A DNA stretch of 56,467 nt, from NCBI GenBank assembly GCA_019359285.1, contig JAHHHQ010000071.1, positions 1-56,467 on the forward strand. Direction: 5' to 3'. Under the pieces are notes generated by a model. The model was not told the origin of the DNA. It was given only the letters and a program-made list of their open reading frames with translations, and did no database searches. The stretch is from Nodosilinea sp. WJT8-NPBG4 (GTDB lineage: Bacteria > Cyanobacteriota > Cyanobacteriia > Phormidesmidales > Phormidesmidaceae). Every line of letters starts with the position of its first letter. Positions within the stretch are counted from its first letter, which is position 1. Shown in pieces: positions 1 to 8,532 of the stretch. Both the position numbers and the translations under genes were made by a program.

Positions 1-113
1 ATTTCTTTGCCAAGCTCAAGCAGTATCGAGCGATTGCGACCCGCTACGACAAGTTAGCCGAGACGTTTCTCAGTGCGATTTATATGGCAGCTGTCGTCAT
101 CTGGCTTAATTGA
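1..113 (+). mobile_element. IS5-family transposase, C-terminal end (cut by window edge)
   Basis: An open frame runs in from the left edge and stops with TGA at 111-113, giving 36 residues. The stretch FFAKLKQYRAIATRYDK followed by an AAVVIWLN ending is the usual tail of IS5-group DDE transposases, in which the last helix carries FxxLKxxRxIATRYDK. The rest of the element lies outside the window, so intactness cannot be judged. The right end of the element probably lies within the next few tens of bases, just in front of the toxin pseudogene, so the insertion may have replaced that gene's promoter. Confidence 0.75.
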
Positions 114-133
114 TTACACGCCCTAGAGCATTC

Positions 134-472
134 ATGCGTCAGGGGCAGTGGGAACTTCAGAAATATGTAACACCATAGGGGACTTGCCCCTTTGATGATT
201 GGTTTGCAGATCTCGATGCTCAAACCCAAGCCAGAATAGATGCTCGGCTTGACCGGGTCAGTCTAGGAAATTTTGGCGATCGCAAAAGCATTGGCGAGGG
301 GATCTACGAGCTGCGGTTCTTTTTTGGCCCAGGCTATAGGGTCTACTATGGTTTAGCAGGCAGGCAAGTTGTGCTGTTGCTGGTTGGTGGCGAGAAGAAA
401 GGCCAGAATAAAGACATCAAGGCGGCGCAACGGCTTTGGGCAATGTACCAAAACGAACAGCGGGAGGGTTAA
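134..472 (+). pseudogene. RelE/ParE-superfamily (Gp49-like) toxin, broken by a nonsense codon
   Basis: From an ATG at 134 the frame reads MRQGQWELQKYVTP, meets TAG at 176-178, then continues in the same frame as GTCPFDDWFADLD and on to a TAA at 470-472. The part after the stop carries the family hallmarks GNFGDRKSIGEGIYELR, GPGYRVYYG and VLLLVGGEKKGQNKDI, as in phage-derived Gp49/HI1419-type toxins that cleave mRNA at the ribosome. Homologues have a residue, often Gln or Asp, where the stop lies; CAG to TAG is one transition. No start codon follows the stop until the hallmark region has passed, so no toxin should be made without readthrough. The antitoxin starts 3 bases after the end, the usual toxin-first order for this family. 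Confidence 0.8.
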
Positions 473-475
473 GTT

Positions 476-769
476 ATGCCAGTAAAAGATTATCGAACTG
501 ACTTGCTGGTGAGGTTAGCTAACCCAGACTATGCGGCTCTGTACCTTAAGACGGCTCTAGACGAGGCGTTGAAGGATGGCGACAGAGAAGCTTTTGTGTT
601 GGCCCTAAGAAATGTGGTTGAAGCTAGGCAGGTCACGCAAGAGAGCAGTACTGATGGCTCTAGCAAGCACCTGCAAAGGGTTTTAGCAGAGGGAGAAAAC
701 CCAACTCTCGAAACCTTTGTGGCTGTGCTCAGCGCTGTAGGGCTGACTATCGACTTTAAGCCTGCTTGA
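476..769 (+). CDS. HigA-like addiction-module antidote protein
   Basis: This 97-residue protein resembles the HI1420/TIGR02684 antidote family: an N-terminal DYRTDLLVRLANPDYAALYLKTAL arm, then a helix-turn-helix around residues 40-85 (FVLALRNVVEARQ through LQRVLAEGENPTLETFVAVLSAVG). Such proteins bind the partner toxin and repress their own operon through the helix-turn-helix. It lies 3 bases after the toxin pseudogene and would be translated from the same message. The reading frame is whole although the toxin frame is not. It may persist as a repressor, as an anti-addiction element against related toxins, or simply because loss is recent; the sequence does not say which. Confidence 0.85.
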   Translation: MPVKDYRTDLLVRLANPDYAALYLKTALDEALKDGDREAFVLALRNVVEARQVTQESSTDGSSKHLQRVLAEGENPTLETFVAVLSAVGLTIDFKPA

Positions 770-994
770 GCGCGTTGTGAGTAAAGAGATAGGCAGGGGA
801 GCAGCAATTTTTTTTGACGAGACAGCATAATAATTGGCTCTGGCTTAGCTTCTACTTTGAGCAAATTAAGCTGGTGAATTGGCTAACCTCAGCCAAACAG
901 ATTACATAAGAAAATGAGTGGCAGACAGCCTTATTCATAGCCAATTAAGAATTAATCTTTTTGTAAGATATTCATCATAATCAAGTATTCCTGG

Positions 995-1453
995 ATGACT
1001 AGTAGACATTGGCAAACTGTTACCGGCATTGTAGAGCTTGGCCACCAAGTAGCTTCCGGCTCTGCTTTAGATAGTCCTTATCCTCGTGGGACAATTGAAA
1101 TACAAACACCATTCTTTGAAGCTTTAGGGTTAGATCTGACAGAATACTTTAAGGGAACACTCAATATTTCCATTAGCCCCAGCACTTTTCAACTCACCAA
1201 CCCTGAACTCACCTTTCGGAAGGTCGAGTGGACCGATCGCCATCCTCCTGAAGACTTTTCCTTCTCTCGCTGTCGGATTTTGTTTCAATCCTCAGCCTAT
1301 AACTGCTGGATATATTATCCACACCCAGAAACCAAAAAACGCAACTTTCAGAACCCATCCATCCTCGAAATAATTGCACCGCCGATACCAAATATCCAGT
1401 ATGGAGACAGGGTTGAGATTGAGTACAACCCCTTGGAAGTCTCTCTAGATTAG
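995..1453 (+). CDS. Hypothetical protein, possibly related to CTP-dependent riboflavin kinase (DUF120)
   Basis: A 152-residue protein with no certain family. The order of its motifs recalls the archaeal RibK/DUF120 β-barrel: an opening TGIVELGHQVASGSALDSPYP, a central FKGTLNISISP (compare the GTLNV motif of RibK), and a closing ILEIIAPPIPNIQYGDRVEIEY (compare the IIAP...L-R-L-DGD segment). Archaeal RibK phosphorylates riboflavin with CTP. Bacteria normally use RibF, so a kinase role here is only a fold-level guess. No signal peptide or membrane segment is visible. It is flanked by the antitoxin and a gene-poor stretch, and its codon use is more A/T-rich than the housekeeping genes further right, which suits an accessory gene. 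Confidence 0.6.
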   Translation: MTSRHWQTVTGIVELGHQVASGSALDSPYPRGTIEIQTPFFEALGLDLTEYFKGTLNISISPSTFQLTNPELTFRKVEWTDRHPPEDFSFSRCRILFQSSAYNCWIYYPHPETKKRNFQNPSILEIIAPPIPNIQYGDRVEIEYNPLEVSLD

Positions 1454-1796
1454 TCAGTTTCTGATGTGGGATTTTCACTAAAAAAACTCTTTAATCTAAA
1501 TTAATCTTGGCAACCTAACAGATGTCTCTGATTACTGAGACACCAAGAGTAACGATATCTAAATGAGTTAACGCTTTCATTACAACAGCCGTTGACTCTA
1601 CTAATGATTTATGCCATGATTTCGCCATCGTAATTCCCGTGACGATAAGCCTTTTTTAATCTTTAGCTACTAGAATTCGCACCAACAAAATGTAGGCAGT
1701 AGCCACGAGTGGCGTCGGTCTATTTGTGAATTGCGAGCTAACTAGCCTTAGAAGCTGGACGAACGTGTTAGATGCAAAACCGTTGAGGCTGCCCCT
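1454..1796. other. Intergenic stretch without a recognisable gene
   Basis: About 340 bases of A/T-rich sequence. All frames are broken by stops and I see no RNA gene, clear terminator or transposon end. It separates the accessory left edge from the DUF4126/flavoprotein pair and presumably holds the promoter of that pair, but no convincing -35/-10 pair stands out. Confidence 0.5.
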
Positions 1797-2255
1797 ATGG
1801 TTTACTTGCTAGCGCTGCTGATAGGCATCATCGCCGGTCTACGCACCATGACCGCGATCGCCGCCGTCAGCTGGGCCGCCTACCTGGGCTACCTCAACCT
1901 AGACGGCAGCTGGCTCGCTTTCCTGGGTTACCGCTTCACCCCCTGGAGCTTATCAGCGCTAGCACTGGGCAAATTCGTCACCGATCAACTTCCCTTTACG
2001 CCCAGTCGCAAGGTTCCAGTCCAATTTGGCGCTCGCATTCTCAGGGGCGCTATCTCAGGGGCGGCAATCGGCCTATCTGGCGGCACATGGATAATTAGGC
2101 TGATCGCCGGTATTGTCGGCGCAGTAATTGGCACGTTGGGCGGCGCGGCAGCCCGGTCTCGGCTCGCTAAGGCCCTAGGCCGCGACCTACCGGCAGCACT
2201 GATCGAAGATGCGATCGCCATCGTTGGCGCAATTTTAGTTATGGGGCTGCTGTGA
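1797..2255 (+). CDS. DUF4126-family membrane protein
   Basis: A 152-residue hydrophobic protein with about four membrane segments: residues 1-25 (LLALLIGIIAGLRTMTAIAAV), 35-60, 85-115 (glycine-rich, IRLIAGIVGAVIGTLGGAAA) and 135-152 (DAIAIVGAILVMGLL). The GLRTMT start and the late ALIEDAIAI segment match small DUF4126 proteins, whose function is unknown. Its TGA stop overlaps the ATG of the next gene by one base (TGATG), so the two are very likely translationally coupled, and the membrane protein probably acts with the flavoprotein. The same pairing is common beside MerA-like oxidoreductases, which suggests transport or redox handling of a small molecule or metal. Confidence 0.8.
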   Translation: MVYLLALLIGIIAGLRTMTAIAAVSWAAYLGYLNLDGSWLAFLGYRFTPWSLSALALGKFVTDQLPFTPSRKVPVQFGARILRGAISGAAIGLSGGTWIIRLIAGIVGAVIGTLGGAAARSRLAKALGRDLPAALIEDAIAIVGAILVMGLL

Positions 2256-3640
2256 TGACTCAATCCTTTGATGCGCTGATCATTGGGGCTGGTCAGGCGG
2301 GGCCACCACTGACCGGACGGCTGACTGCGGCGGGCATGAAGGTAGCACTGATTGAGCGACATCTGTTTGGCGGCACCTGCGTCAACACCGGCTGCACGCC
2401 GACTAAAACTCTAGTTGCTAGCGCCTACGCCGCCCACCTAGCCCGCCGCGCCGCCGACTATGGCGTGGTGATCTCGGGTGCGATCGCGGTCGATATGGCC
2501 CTGGTCAAGGCGCGGACCAATGCCGTGGTTGCAAACTCCCGCAGCGGGGTCGAGGCCTGGCTCAGTAGCATGGAGCACTTGACCGTGTTCCGTGGTCAGG
2601 CCCGCTTTGAAAGCGCAAATACCTTACGGGTCGGCGACGAACTCCTGACCGCGCCGCAAATTTTTATCAACGTCGGCGGGCGGGCGCGGGTGCCGGAAAT
2701 GCCCGGTGTACAGGAGATTGAATACTTGACCAACACCTCCATGCTGGCGCTCGACAGTCTGCCCCGCCATTTGGTGATAGTGGGCGGCAGCTACATCGGC
2801 CTAGAGTTCGCCCAGATCTATCGTCGCTTTGGTGCAGCGGTAACGGTGGTTGAGAAGGGTCCGCGCTTGGTTTCCCGAGAAGACGAGGACGTGTCCGCCG
2901 CGATCCGAGACATGCTCGAAGCCGAGGGCATCCAGGTGCGCGTGGGGGCCGAATGCATTGCCTTTACCCCCCACGCTGATGGCGCGTCGGTTCACCTAGA
3001 CTGCGCCAATGGCGACCCCGAGGTGATTGGCAGCCACGTCCTACTAGCGGTGGGGCGTCAGCCCAATACCGACGATTTGGGCCTCGATCGCGCTGGTATA
3101 GTCACAGACAAGCACGGCTACATCACCGTCGACGATCAGCTCCGCACCAGTGTGCCGGGCATTTGGGCCTTAGGCGACTGCAACGGCCGAGGCGCGTTCA
3201 CCCATACCTCCTACAACGATTTTGAGATCGTCGCCGCCAATCTGCTCGACGGCGAGGCTCGACGGGTGAGCGATCGCATCCCCGCCTACGCCCTCTACAC
3301 CGACCCACCCTTGGGTCGTGTCGGCATGACCGAAGCCCAGGCTCGCGCCACCGGGCGGCCACTGCTCATGGGCACCAGACCGATGACAAAAGTGGGCCGC
3401 GCCATTGAGAAAGGCGAGACCCAAGGTTTCATCAAAATTCTGGCCGACGCCGAAACCCAGCGCATTCTTGGGGCGGCAATTTTAGGCGTTGGCGGCGATG
3501 AAGCCATTCACGGGCTGATCGACATCATGACGGCCGACCAGCCCTACACCACCCTACAAAAGGCCGTGCCCATTCACCCCACCGTATCTGAGCTGCTCCC
3601 CACAGTGGTGGGCGAAATGCAACCGCTGCTGCCCATCTGA
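2255..3640 (+). CDS. MerA-like FAD-dependent pyridine nucleotide-disulfide oxidoreductase
   Basis: A class I flavoprotein disulfide reductase of 461 residues counted from ATG 2255 (a GTG one codon earlier is also in frame). Visible parts: FAD motif GAGQAG at 11-16; redox disulfide CVNTGC with Cys42 and Cys47; NAD(P)-binding VIVGGSYIGLEF near 175; second FAD motif IWALGDCNG near 305; and a C-terminal dimerisation domain with the catalytic HPTVSE motif near 440. It lacks the N-terminal NmerA domain and the C-terminal cysteine pair of true mercuric reductase, so mercury reduction is not supported. The substrate is unknown. It is coupled to the DUF4126 gene and convergent with phosphoketolase, the two stop codons lying about 15 bases apart. 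Confidence 0.85.
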   Translation: MTQSFDALIIGAGQAGPPLTGRLTAAGMKVALIERHLFGGTCVNTGCTPTKTLVASAYAAHLARRAADYGVVISGAIAVDMALVKARTNAVVANSRSGVEAWLSSMEHLTVFRGQARFESANTLRVGDELLTAPQIFINVGGRARVPEMPGVQEIEYLTNTSMLALDSLPRHLVIVGGSYIGLEFAQIYRRFGAAVTVVEKGPRLVSREDEDVSAAIRDMLEAEGIQVRVGAECIAFTPHADGASVHLDCANGDPEVIGSHVLLAVGRQPNTDDLGLDRAGIVTDKHGYITVDDQLRTSVPGIWALGDCNGRGAFTHTSYNDFEIVAANLLDGEARRVSDRIPAYALYTDPPLGRVGMTEAQARATGRPLLMGTRPMTKVGRAIEKGETQGFIKILADAETQRILGAAILGVGGDEAIHGLIDIMTADQPYTTLQKAVPIHPTVSELLPTVVGEMQPLLPI

Positions 3641-3654
3641 GGGTATCCCCGCTC

Positions 3655-6054
3655 CTAGTAGGGCCACTGCCAGTTGACAATTTCATCCTGATCCTTGCCC
3701 TCGGCGTGGGCATAGGTGATGCACTCGATGATCTTATTTTTCATCTTCTCCTTCACGTGGGCGGCCGCCGAACCTAACTTGGGCACCCGATCGATCACAT
3801 CAATGACTAGGTTGAAGCGATCGATCTCGTTGTTGATGGCTAGCTCTAGCGGAGTGTTGATGTTGCCCTGCTCTTTGTAGCCCCGCACGTGAATGCGGTC
3901 TTGGTTTGAGCGGCGATACGTCAGCTTGTGAATCAGCCAAGGGTAGCCGTGGAAGTTGAAGATAATCGGCTTGTCAGGGGTAAACAGCGAGTCGAAATCG
4001 CGATCGCTGAGCCCGTGAGGGTGCTCCCCAGACGAAATCAAGGTAAACAGGTCAACTACGTTAACAAACCGCACCTTTATATGGGGCAACTCTTCCCGCA
4101 GAATAGCGGTCGCCGCCAGCGATTCTTTGGTGACAATGTCGCCGCAGCAAGCCATCACCACGTCCGGCTCATCCGGCTCGGTGCCGCAGTCGTCGTTGCT
4201 GGCCCAGTCCCAGATGCCCAAGCCCTTGGTGCAGTGAGTTATCGCCTGCTCCATATTGAGGTACTGGAGGTGGCTCTGCTTGTCAGAGACAATCACGTTG
4301 ATGTAGTCGATGCTGCGGAAGCAGTGATCGGCCACCGACAGCAGACAGTTGGCATCGGGCGGAAAGTAAACCCGCACCACATCGGGGCTTTTATTCGTCA
4401 CCAGATCGACATAGCCGGGGTCTTGGTGGCTAAAGCCGTTGTGGTCTTGCCGCCACACCAGCGACGACAACAGAATGTTGAGCGACGACACCGATCGCCG
4501 CCAGGGCACATGATTTTTGCAAATATCTAGCCACTTGGCATGCTGGTTAAACATTGAGCTAACCACATGGGCAAAAGCTTCGTAGCTATGAAATAGGCCG
4601 TGGCGACCAGTGAGCAAATAGCCCTCCAGCCAGCCCTGGAGGGTGTGCTCGCTGAGCATCTCCATCACTCGACCGTCCTGCGACAGCTCGCCACCGTCGA
4701 GGTCTTCGGGCAAAAAGTCGCCCATCCAGGCCTTTTGGGAAACCTCATACACCGAGTTCAGTCGGTTAGAAGCGGTTTCGTCTGGCCCCATGAGGCGGAA
4801 GTTGTTGGGGTTGTCGCGCATAATTTCGCGCATCAAAATGCCCAAGGCCTTGGTGTTCTCAAACTCCACGCTGCCGGCCCGAGGCACGTCGATCGCATAC
4901 TCGCGGAAGTTAGGCATCTTCAAAGCCTTGCGCACCATACCGCCGTTGGCATTTGGGTTATAGCTCATGCGGCGGGGGCCAACCGGAGCCAGATCCTTCA
5001 ACTCAGGAATCAGGGTACCGTTCTCGTCGAACAGTTCCTCAGGGCCGTAGCTGCGCATCCATTCTCCCAGCAGGCGCAGGTGTTCGGGGTTGCTGTGCAT
5101 ACCGCCCATGGGCACCTGGTGGGCCCGCCAAAACCCCTCCACTTTGTGGCCATCCACCTCCTTAGGCCCCGTCCAGCCTTTAGGAGTGCGCAGCACAATC
5201 ATTGGCCAGCGAGGGCGCTCCTGGTTGCCATCGATGCGAGCCTTTTGCTGAATGTCTTTGATCTTGAGAATGCACTCTTCCATAACGGCCGCCATTTTCT
5301 GGTGCACCTCAGCCGGGTCACTGCCCTCCACAAAATAGGGCGTGTAGCCATAGCCCACAAACAGCGCCTCCAACTCTTCGTGGGAAATACGAGAGAGAAT
5401 GCTGGGGTTGGCGATTTTGTAACCGTTCAGGTTAAGAATGGGCAGCACTGCCCCATCGCGAGCCGGATTGATGAATTTGTTGGAGTGCCAGGAGGTGGCT
5501 AGGGCCCCCGTTTCTGCCTCCCCGTCTCCTACCATACAGGCGACGATTAACTCGGGGTTGTCGAGGGCGGCCCCAAAGGAGTGGGAGAGACTATAGCCCA
5601 GTTCGCCCCCTTCATGGATAGACCCGGGGGTTTCGGGGGTAACGTGGCTGCCAATGTGGCCGGGGAACGAAAATTGTTTGAAGAAGCGGCGCATGCCGTC
5701 TTCATCCATGCTTTTGTCAGGATAGATCTCGGAATAGGTGCCTTCTAAATAGACTGGTCCCAATACCCCTGGAGCACCGTGGCCTGGCCCAGCCACAAAG
5801 ATCATGTTGAGGTCGTACTTTTTAATTAGCCGGTTGCAGTGGATGTAGGTAAAGCTCAGGGCTGGCGAAGCCCCCCAGTGACCCAGCAGGCGGTGCTTGA
5901 CGTGCTCAGCTTTGAGGGGTTCCTTTAGCAGGGGGTTGCTGCGCAGATAGATCATGCCTACGGCGAGATAGTTGCAGGCTCGCCAGTAGGCGTGTGTTTT
6001 GCGCAGCTCCTCGTCGGTGAGGGGCTTAGTTTGGGGAGGGGAGGCTACTACCAT
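3655..6054 (-). CDS. xfp: Xylulose-5-phosphate/fructose-6-phosphate phosphoketolase
   Basis: A 799-residue cytosolic thiamine-diphosphate enzyme that splits xylulose 5-phosphate (or fructose 6-phosphate) with phosphate into acetyl phosphate and a shorter aldose phosphate. It gives a direct route from Calvin-cycle sugars to C2 units. Signatures: GHWGASPALSFTYIHCNRLI in the N-terminal part, VAGPGHGAPG, SFPGHIGSH, the thiamine-binding GDGEAETGALATSWHSNKF, and the C-terminal MACCGDIVTKESLAA plus HGYPWLIHKL. Length is full for the family. The ATG at 6052-6054 starts MVVASPPQTKPLTDEELRKT, normal for cyanobacterial proteins. It is transcribed alone from a roughly 340-base upstream gap. Acetyl phosphate would feed Pta/AckA, not present here; acs at the far end of the window activates free acetate. 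Confidence 0.95.
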   Translation of the reverse strand: MVVASPPQTKPLTDEELRKTHAYWRACNYLAVGMIYLRSNPLLKEPLKAEHVKHRLLGHWGASPALSFTYIHCNRLIKKYDLNMIFVAGPGHGAPGVLGPVYLEGTYSEIYPDKSMDEDGMRRFFKQFSFPGHIGSHVTPETPGSIHEGGELGYSLSHSFGAALDNPELIVACMVGDGEAETGALATSWHSNKFINPARDGAVLPILNLNGYKIANPSILSRISHEELEALFVGYGYTPYFVEGSDPAEVHQKMAAVMEECILKIKDIQQKARIDGNQERPRWPMIVLRTPKGWTGPKEVDGHKVEGFWRAHQVPMGGMHSNPEHLRLLGEWMRSYGPEELFDENGTLIPELKDLAPVGPRRMSYNPNANGGMVRKALKMPNFREYAIDVPRAGSVEFENTKALGILMREIMRDNPNNFRLMGPDETASNRLNSVYEVSQKAWMGDFLPEDLDGGELSQDGRVMEMLSEHTLQGWLEGYLLTGRHGLFHSYEAFAHVVSSMFNQHAKWLDICKNHVPWRRSVSSLNILLSSLVWRQDHNGFSHQDPGYVDLVTNKSPDVVRVYFPPDANCLLSVADHCFRSIDYINVIVSDKQSHLQYLNMEQAITHCTKGLGIWDWASNDDCGTEPDEPDVVMACCGDIVTKESLAATAILREELPHIKVRFVNVVDLFTLISSGEHPHGLSDRDFDSLFTPDKPIIFNFHGYPWLIHKLTYRRSNQDRIHVRGYKEQGNINTPLELAINNEIDRFNLVIDVIDRVPKLGSAAAHVKEKMKNKIIECITYAHAEGKDQDEIVNWQWPY

Positions 6055-6399
6055 GGTGTTAATTCCAGCAAAAAGTACTCGCTATCTTTCAAAGAATTAA
6101 AAACAGGGTTTTCGGTTCTAGGTTAACGTTCTAGAGCATTTTCTATTGCTTAGACAATACTCCCTTAAAATTAAATTTTGATTAGGATAGCTAAGAAAGG
6201 CTGCGAACCCGATTGCACAAGCACTTAAGGGTAAGCAGCGATCGCGATTTATAGTTTCCTAGAAGAAAACTATTTACCCTACAAAATCAACCCAATGGCA
6301 GGTGCGATCGCTTTTTAGGTAGTTCCACAAAATAAGTTGAAACGGCTATTTTTTGTGAGCATTGCTACAGCTATTTCTAAAGCTTATTCGGCTCTAAAA
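6055..6399. other. Intergenic region between phosphoketolase and the HhH gene
   Basis: No gene is visible. The part next to 6054 should hold the leftward phosphoketolase promoter. Near 6330-6357 there is an imperfect inverted repeat (CACAAAATA ... TATTTTTTGTG) just downstream of the leftward HhH gene, which could end that transcript. The stretch holds two GCGATCGC-type HIP1 motifs. Confidence 0.4.
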
Positions 6400-6927
6400 T
6401 TAAGGTCGCAGATAATACATTAGGGTCTGCACCAAGTCGGGGGCCAGCCCCAGGCGGCGCTGTAGGTCGGCTAAATCTTGGTAGGGGCCACGGCGCGATC
6501 GCTCCTGCACCACTGCCTGAGCCAGCGCAGGGAGCATTCCTGGTATGCCACACAGTTGATAGACCGTGGCCTGGTTGAGGCTCACCGTGGGCAGAGTACC
6601 GCAGTGCTCTTCGTAGTAGCAAAACGACAGCACGGCAGCCAGGGGGGTCAGCTGGGTCGGGGCCGTTCCCAATGCCGCCGCCAAATCCTCCAGACAGTGA
6701 AATTGCACCCCGACCTGGCGCAGGCGCACCAATCCTTGAGCCTGACGAATCGACAGCCCTGGGAGCCGTAGCCAATCATCGACCGTCGCCCGGTTCACAT
6801 CCAGGGTGAACCCTAGCTTGGCTGCCGCCTCAACCTCTTGATAAGACTGGAGCCGATAGCTTGGTTGGCTCAAGCGAGCCGCTAGAGGATTTAACTGTGC
6901 CCTTAGGCCTTGCCAACGTTTTAGCAC
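6400..6927 (-). CDS. Helix-hairpin-helix (ComEA-like) protein
   Basis: A 175-residue protein made mostly of two helix-hairpin-helix repeats. The first is near residues 42-80 (LDVNRATVDDWLRLPGLSIRQAQGLVRLR); the second is near 115-160 (VSLNQATVYQLCGIPGMLPALAQAVVQER). Both have the (I/V)N-x-A-x(4)-L pattern and the L-P-G-I-like hairpin seen in the ComEA DNA-binding domain. Unlike ComEA of competent bacteria it lacks an N-terminal membrane anchor, so DNA uptake is not implied; a structural or protein-binding role is as likely. It follows the TM2/SHOCT gene by 10 bases on the same strand, so the two form a small operon. Confidence 0.75.
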   Translation of the reverse strand: MLKRWQGLRAQLNPLAARLSQPSYRLQSYQEVEAAAKLGFTLDVNRATVDDWLRLPGLSIRQAQGLVRLRQVGVQFHCLEDLAAALGTAPTQLTPLAAVLSFCYYEEHCGTLPTVSLNQATVYQLCGIPGMLPALAQAVVQERSRRGPYQDLADLQRRLGLAPDLVQTLMYYLRP

Positions 6928-6937
6928 TGTCGCATCC

Positions 6938-7309
6938 CTAGGCCACTCGATCTAAAAGCTGACGACGCTTCTGCTCAAACTCCAGCTCCGAAATCAGCCC
7001 CTCCTGGCGGAGGGTGTCTAGCTCCCGCAGGGCAACCCCAAGGGCGCTAATTTGGGCCGGATCAAGGCCCCCCTTAGCTTGCTTGGTGGAGGGCTCGGCT
7101 GGGGCAAAGGCCTCGAGAGGCTGGGCCATCAGTAAAAAGCCCTCAACGGCACAGGCAATTCGAGGAACGGGAGTCCAGCTCAAAAGCAGATAGAGGGTGC
7201 CCCAAAAGGGCTGACCTAGGTAAAACTTATGGAACCCTGACACTGGGGCTAGCACCCCTAGCCACGCTAGAATGACGGCTGTTCGGCGGGAACGCTGTGC
7301 CAACATCAT
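6938..7309 (-). CDS. TM2-domain membrane protein with C-terminal SHOCT domain
   Basis: A 123-residue protein. Residues 8-65 form a TM2 unit: two membrane segments around the GFHKFYLGQPFWGTLYLLLSW motif (the usual G-x-H-x-F-Y-L-G pattern). After a short linker, residues 85-123 form a SHOCT helix pair (ISALGVALRELDTLRQEGLIS then ELEFEQKRRQLL), a short module often attached to membrane proteins and thought to mediate oligomerisation. The specific role is unknown. Leftward, first gene of the pair with the HhH protein, divergent from the J-domain gene. Confidence 0.8.
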   Translation of the reverse strand: MMLAQRSRRTAVILAWLGVLAPVSGFHKFYLGQPFWGTLYLLLSWTPVPRIACAVEGFLLMAQPLEAFAPAEPSTKQAKGGLDPAQISALGVALRELDTLRQEGLISELEFEQKRRQLLDRVA

Positions 7310-7473
7310 TGCCCTTCGCTATCGGATGGAGCCCGTAGAGGCTAAAGCTTTGAACTATCTTGTGAATTCAGTATAAGACGGGCATAAAGAATCGACATGG
7401 CCCTCCGGATTCTGGTATGCCGTTCTGACGAATTCCGCAAGAATAAAATAATCTCTCCTAGTTCTGCCCCTGA

Positions 7474-8436
7474 ATGTCTCACGCTGCCTTCTCCCCCGAA
7501 TGGCTCAATCGTTTCACTGATCCCTACGCGCTACTGGGTGTGTCAGTAGCGGCTGATGAGCGTCGTATTCTCAAGCGCTACCGGGTAGTGGCCAAACAGC
7601 TACACCCTGATGCGTTGATCGATGTGCCAGCAGAACTGCGCTTGTTGGCCGACCAGGTACTGCCCAAGCTAGTTAACCCCGCCTACCAGCGCCTCAAGCA
7701 AGATAAGGGCCGCAACGAGGTGCTGGCAGCCCTCCGTTTCAAAGTGCGCCGCCTCAGCCGCGATCAGCAGCTCCAGCCCACTAGCAAACCCGGCAAATAT
7801 TTGTTAGATGTGGCCGAGGCCGAGGTAGACGTGTTCTACGAGCAGGCGGTCGATCAGCTCTGCGATCGCCAGTACAAATCTCTGGCTGAGTTTGAAAATT
7901 GCACTCAGCAGCTCAGCGAACTCAACCTGGTGTACCTTCGCCGCAAGATGGGTACACCGGTAATTCGCGAAAAGCGCAGCGGGCTGGTAGCCGCTACCAC
8001 CATCGCATCTGATCCCCTGGCAGACCACCCTGCTAATAACGCCAAGTCATCAGGGCAAGCCTACGCCGATCGCCACTACGGTCGAGCCCAAGAGTATCTC
8101 AAAGGTAAAAACGTTCAGGCCGCGATTCAAGAACTCAAAGACGCCCTGAAAATTGACCCCCAAAACAGCAGCTACCACTGCCTCATGGGCCAGGCCTATC
8201 TGCTGCAAAAGCTGCCCGGCATGGCCAAGGTGCACTTCAAGCAGGCTCTACGCCTCAACCCCAAAAATGCCGTGGCCCTGAAATATGCCCGGCAGCTCAA
8301 CCTCACCATGACTGATCCCCCGCCGCGCTCTGCCACCATACCGCAAGACAAGCCCAAGCAGCCGGACAGAAAACCATCAGATAGCCCTAAGCGATCGCTG
8401 TTTAGCAAGCTATTTTCTAAAGGTCCCAGCCGCTAA
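7474..8436 (+). CDS. J-domain and TPR protein
   Basis: A 320-residue cytosolic protein. Residues 13-75 look like a J domain (DPYALLGVSVAADERRILKRY then the HPD triad in KQLHPDAL), the part that stimulates Hsp70/DnaK ATPase. Residues about 190-275 hold TPR repeats (YADRHYGRAQEYLKGKN and SSYHCLMGQAYLLQKLPGMA). A basic Lys/Pro/Ser tail ends the protein. The layout suits a DnaK co-chaperone that recruits a partner through its TPRs. Start ATG at 7474. Divergent from the TM2 gene and about 150 bases before acnA. Confidence 0.85.
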   Translation: MSHAAFSPEWLNRFTDPYALLGVSVAADERRILKRYRVVAKQLHPDALIDVPAELRLLADQVLPKLVNPAYQRLKQDKGRNEVLAALRFKVRRLSRDQQLQPTSKPGKYLLDVAEAEVDVFYEQAVDQLCDRQYKSLAEFENCTQQLSELNLVYLRRKMGTPVIREKRSGLVAATTIASDPLADHPANNAKSSGQAYADRHYGRAQEYLKGKNVQAAIQELKDALKIDPQNSSYHCLMGQAYLLQKLPGMAKVHFKQALRLNPKNAVALKYARQLNLTMTDPPPRSATIPQDKPKQPDRKPSDSPKRSLFSKLFSKGPSR

Positions 8437-8532
8437 GCTCTAGCCAATCCTCAGGCAATCCTTGGGTTTAGCGAATGATTGGCAACAAAGCCTACAGCAC
8501 AGCGGTACGACCAATGTAATAAAATCGCAACG

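Noticed and set aside
2255..3640. Annotating the flavoprotein as true mercuric reductase
   Set aside because: NmerA and the C-terminal cysteine pair are absent and no merR/merT genes are near.
4600..5502. A 300-residue open frame on the plus strand inside the phosphoketolase gene
   Set aside because: It is antisense to well-conserved xfp codons, has no family resemblance and is explained by GC-rich codon bias.
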